This document shows positions 61,376 to 64,000 of a stretch of 64,000 bases of DNA, piece by piece. The position numbers were made by a program, and so were the translations under genes. Origin of the DNA: Apricaphanius iberus (taxonomy: Eukaryota; Chordata; Actinopteri; Cyprinodontiformes; Aphaniidae); contig JAPXFQ010002688.1 of the NCBI GenBank assembly GCA_028564705.1, forward strand, positions 124,001-188,000, in the 5' to 3' direction. Positions within the stretch are counted from its first letter, which is position 1. Each line of letters starts with the position of its first letter. Under the pieces are notes generated by a model. That model was not told where the DNA came from and ran no database searches. It saw only the letters and a list, made by a program, of their open reading frames with translations.

Positions 61376-63327
61376 ATGAATATTCTCTTCTCAAAACAGA
61401 ACAGTAGAGAAACATAATTGAAAGCCTAAAGCTAATGTCAATTGTCACCAGGATAAAAGCATCAAAATTTCTGATATGTGTCATACATATTCTCTATTTG
61501 AAATTCAGAACCTCACACATGGTTTAAATGAATTTATTATTAGTTTTTGTCATGCCAAACCACTAAGGAGATTATTTTACTTCGCTTTTTTCTTTAAAAT
61601 ACACTATAAAACCTCCCTGCTCAACCAAATGAGGAGTATAAGAAAATAAATGCACAATATATGTTCTCATGGATCTATGATAATGAGGTTGCTAATTAAC
61701 ACCCGCATTAGTAGAGAAGGTGAGAAACCTTGGTTCCATATAGATGTGCAAGGTTTCACAAGTTTTTTATTTTTCTTTGCAGTGGAATGGTGCACCTTCA
61801 AGTGCAAGTTAGCTGTACAAGTAATCACATTTAATTAAACTAGATTGTGGGAGGTAATGTAGCAGAGTGACATAATGGATGTTTATAGCAACGAAGTCTC
61901 AGTGCTGTCCGCCTCCTAATCTGCTGCATTTCACTGCTCAGGGTCATCCGTCTGCGTGTCAGGAGAACACAAGCATCAGGTCTTATATCTATGATGGTAA
62001 ACTAATATGATAGAGCAGACCCATAGAAAGTAAGCTATATTTAGGACACTCTACTTCCTGTGGCAGTTCCTCTTTTAACCTGTACAGCACCTCATATTGA
62101 CTTTTATTGAACCTCCTGCGATACAAATACTGGCTGTTACACTTTTGTGAGTTATTCAACTGATGGCTACTATTTCAGTGACACAGAAACTCATTTCCTT
62201 GGTTTATATGATGAAACACAGTATCAGAACAGATACTTTATACTGCCATATAAATTTATGTTTGCTGCAAGGACATCCTGTTTTGCTGTCTGACATTAAT
62301 TTTATATTTCCCCTCACCCTGTTGAATAATTCAACTTGTTTTACCTTTTTTATTCTTTCATACTTCTTTCACATGCAGAGCAATTTTTTTTCTAACACGT
62401 CTATGTTACTTTGAATTGTCAGTGTTTGGTCTGAGACCTTTCAGGCATAAAGTGATAATGTCTGCATTATATATAACTGCACTTATACATACCCAAATGA
62501 TTTGGTCCTGTACTTTCTTATGGGTTTTTTCCTTGTTTTTCGCGCTCCTATGCTCCAGTGTCTTCTGAACAGTCCTCTGTGAAGGTCATCGGTGGAACTG
62601 GAAAGTGCTCTTTGCAGAATCAAATAGATGTGAAGTCCAGATTGTGCATTGTTTATCTAAACTCGTATCGGTGCTGTAACAAAGTACAAACAAAGTCGTC
62701 CCACAATCAGATGAGGGTTTAGAAGCCTTTTGCTCCGTCAAGGACTTGATATATCTTTCCTGGAAGTTGTCTGCAGGAGAGTCCTTTGGCAAATGTTTAT
62801 GTTTTACTTTAAAAAGTCCAGACTTATACATACTAAATAGATAACATTATTATGGTCTCCCTAAAAACTTCTGTCTTCCATTTTCTCTCATCCACATTGC
62901 ATGCTGGACATTTGCAGAGGAGTGGATGGATAAATGGTCGAGTGTGTGGAGCTGTTCGTGTTTTAAAGCTGCAGTCCAGAGAATTTGAGCAAAACAGATT
63001 TTTTTTTTTTTAATCCCAACGTACCAAGGCCCCAACAAAAGCATGCCCCCCCCTCCCTCTATCCCCCACTCTACAATTGGGAAAGTGCATAACCTGTGAT
63101 TTCACAGCATGTCATTGTGTTCTTTATTAATAAAACGGATTGATATGGTTTATGACTGTCTTACCCATGCAACAGAAATGTCGCCAAAGTTGTGTCACTT
63201 TTGAAGCCTTTTAAGATTTGTATGTATCTCTATTGTTGTCTGATGTAAATCTTACTCCGGTCTTTTAAGCCTCTTTTTCGGTGCGTTTAGTCAGCTTTTC
63301 TATTTTTCATTCTGAAGTTGATGTAAC
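61376..63327. other. unique DNA, no gene seen
   Basis: About 61850-61990 is GC-balanced and non-repetitive and might be conserved. A T-run at 63000-63012 and a C-rich stretch follow. No exon or terminal repeat recognised. Confidence 0.4.
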
Positions 63328-64000
63328 CAGTGTTGTGCTTGAACGCGTTCAATGAACGACGTTCAGTGAACACGTTCATATTTTCGGTGAACGTTGAACT
63401 AAACGAATCACTTTTCAAACAATGAACTTGAGCGAGAGCGGCGTTCCGTCTGCCAGGACTGAGCGCGTGCGCAGTTCACGTTCACGCTCATTTGAAGTCA
63501 GGTTTTACGACACTGTTTATGGCAAACAAACACCTAGATACCGGTCCAGCATGGCGAGTGCTAGTACTAGTTCACGTGATACAGACTTAGCTGTTACTGA
63601 AGCCAGTTTTGAACAGCACTTGGCAGAGTTTTATGTACAAACAAATGAAGACGCAGACGGAAAAAACCTTACATTTTTGTGCAAACTGTGCCCACCGGGA
63701 CTAAACAAACAAGTACGTACGTCAGCCACATCGAGCTCAAATTTGAAGCGCCACATCGAGTTAAAGCATCCGAGCTATCTTGCCAAATATCTGCGACTAA
63801 ATGATGAACGCAAGAAATCATTAACGAAGAGAGGACCGCCGCCGCCGAGCACACCAACCCAAGTTAAGCTCACTTTATTTATTTATTTATTAGCTGGTCC
63901 AGTATTTCACAATGAGCAGAGGTAGCTCATCTTAAGTTAGGTTGTTCAGCTGCTAGCTGTTCATTTTCTTTAGACAAATATGATCAGGAAGATTTTTTTT
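63328..64000 (+). mobile_element. hAT transposon 5' end, runs off the window
   Basis: The element opens with CAGTGTTGTGCTTGAACGCG and repeated TGAACG/ACGTTC motifs (63340-63400), a terminus style of hAT elements, followed by a coding start with a BED zinc finger. The 3' terminus lies beyond the window, so TSD and completeness cannot be judged. Confidence 0.7.
63422..63925 (+). CDS. hAT transposase N-terminal exon with BED finger (partial)
   Basis: A 167-codon frame. From the first ATG it has an Arg/Ser-rich leader. A second ATG at 63551 (residue 44, MASASTSSRD) is the more likely start because protein-like sequence begins there. The BED-type zinc finger is residues 83-118: FLCKLCPPG with Cys87 and Cys90, then SNLKRHIELKHPS with His111 and His116, so all four ligands are present. 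A Pro-rich linker (GPPPPSTPTQ) follows, and the last residues (LFIYLLAG) look like intron translation, although I see no consensus GT donor at the obvious point. BED fingers bind DNA in hAT transposases and derived ZBED host proteins. The catalytic domain would lie downstream, outside the window. Confidence 0.7.
   Translation: MNLSESGVPSARTERVRSSRSRSFEVRFYDTVYGKQTPRYRSSMASASTSSRDTDLAVTEASFEQHLAEFYVQTNEDADGKNLTFLCKLCPPGLNKQVRTSATSSSNLKRHIELKHPSYLAKYLRLNDERKKSLTKRGPPPPSTPTQVKLTLFIYLLAGPVFHNEQR

Noticed and set aside
1..64000. CRISPR arrays, operons, riboswitches or phage genes
   Set aside because: Searched by eye; none are present, and the sequence is eukaryotic.

Overview
This 64 kb window looks like non-coding genomic DNA from a ray-finned (teleost) fish. 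The evidence is an AT-rich sequence with many short microsatellites and a mixture of transposons typical of teleosts: Tc1-like, pogo-like, hAT/ZBED, PIF/Harbinger, a Jockey-type (CR1/L2/Rex1-like) LINE, a DIRS-type tyrosine-recombinase retroelement, a tRNA-derived SINE and a solo LTR. I could not identify a single exon of a known host gene on either strand, no tRNA or rRNA gene, no CRISPR array and nothing bacterial. It is best read as a gene desert or the inside of one or more very large introns. The species cannot be named from the sequence.

Layout. 0-6 kb: a TA-flanked miniature element (209-752), a hAT 5' end (1609-1990), the first copy of a decayed ZBED-type hAT (2111-3248) and a related TA element carrying a pogo-like remnant (5238-6005). 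6-18 kb: mostly unique DNA with a palindrome-bearing repeat (12.8-13.35 kb) and a MITE-like repeat (13.49-13.73 kb). 18-25 kb: a Tc1 deletion derivative interrupted by a hAT MITE with a perfect 8-bp target duplication (18191-19436), then three hAT elements nested inside each other (21655-24526), the innermost being the second copy of the ZBED-type hAT. 25-33 kb: unique DNA, a Tc1 derivative (29.94-30.62 kb) and a 5'-truncated Tc1 (32.94-33.64 kb). 33-44 kb: hAT MITEs, several fragments of one GGAT-tailed retroposon, the minus-strand DIRS remnant (41.64-43.02 kb) and a SINE (43.52-43.80 kb). 44.7-46.2 kb: a PIF/Harbinger element with TAA target duplication, itself hit by a solo LTR with a perfect 5-bp duplication. 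46-56 kb: unique DNA with one hAT element (50.84-51.68 kb). 56.6-60 kb: a 5'-truncated LINE with a long open reverse-transcriptase frame, then a decayed Tc1 with an AT microsatellite. 63.3 kb to the end: the start of a hAT transposon with an open BED zinc-finger frame, running off the window.

No genes here work together as a pathway; the biology is that of successive transposon insertions. Target-site duplications allow insertions to be ordered in time at three places. The only long readable protein frames are the LINE reverse transcriptase (56591-57790) and the hAT BED domain (63422-63925). Several unique blocks look like possible conserved non-coding elements, but this is only an impression that needs a cross-species alignment. 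I did not find a convincing new biological system.
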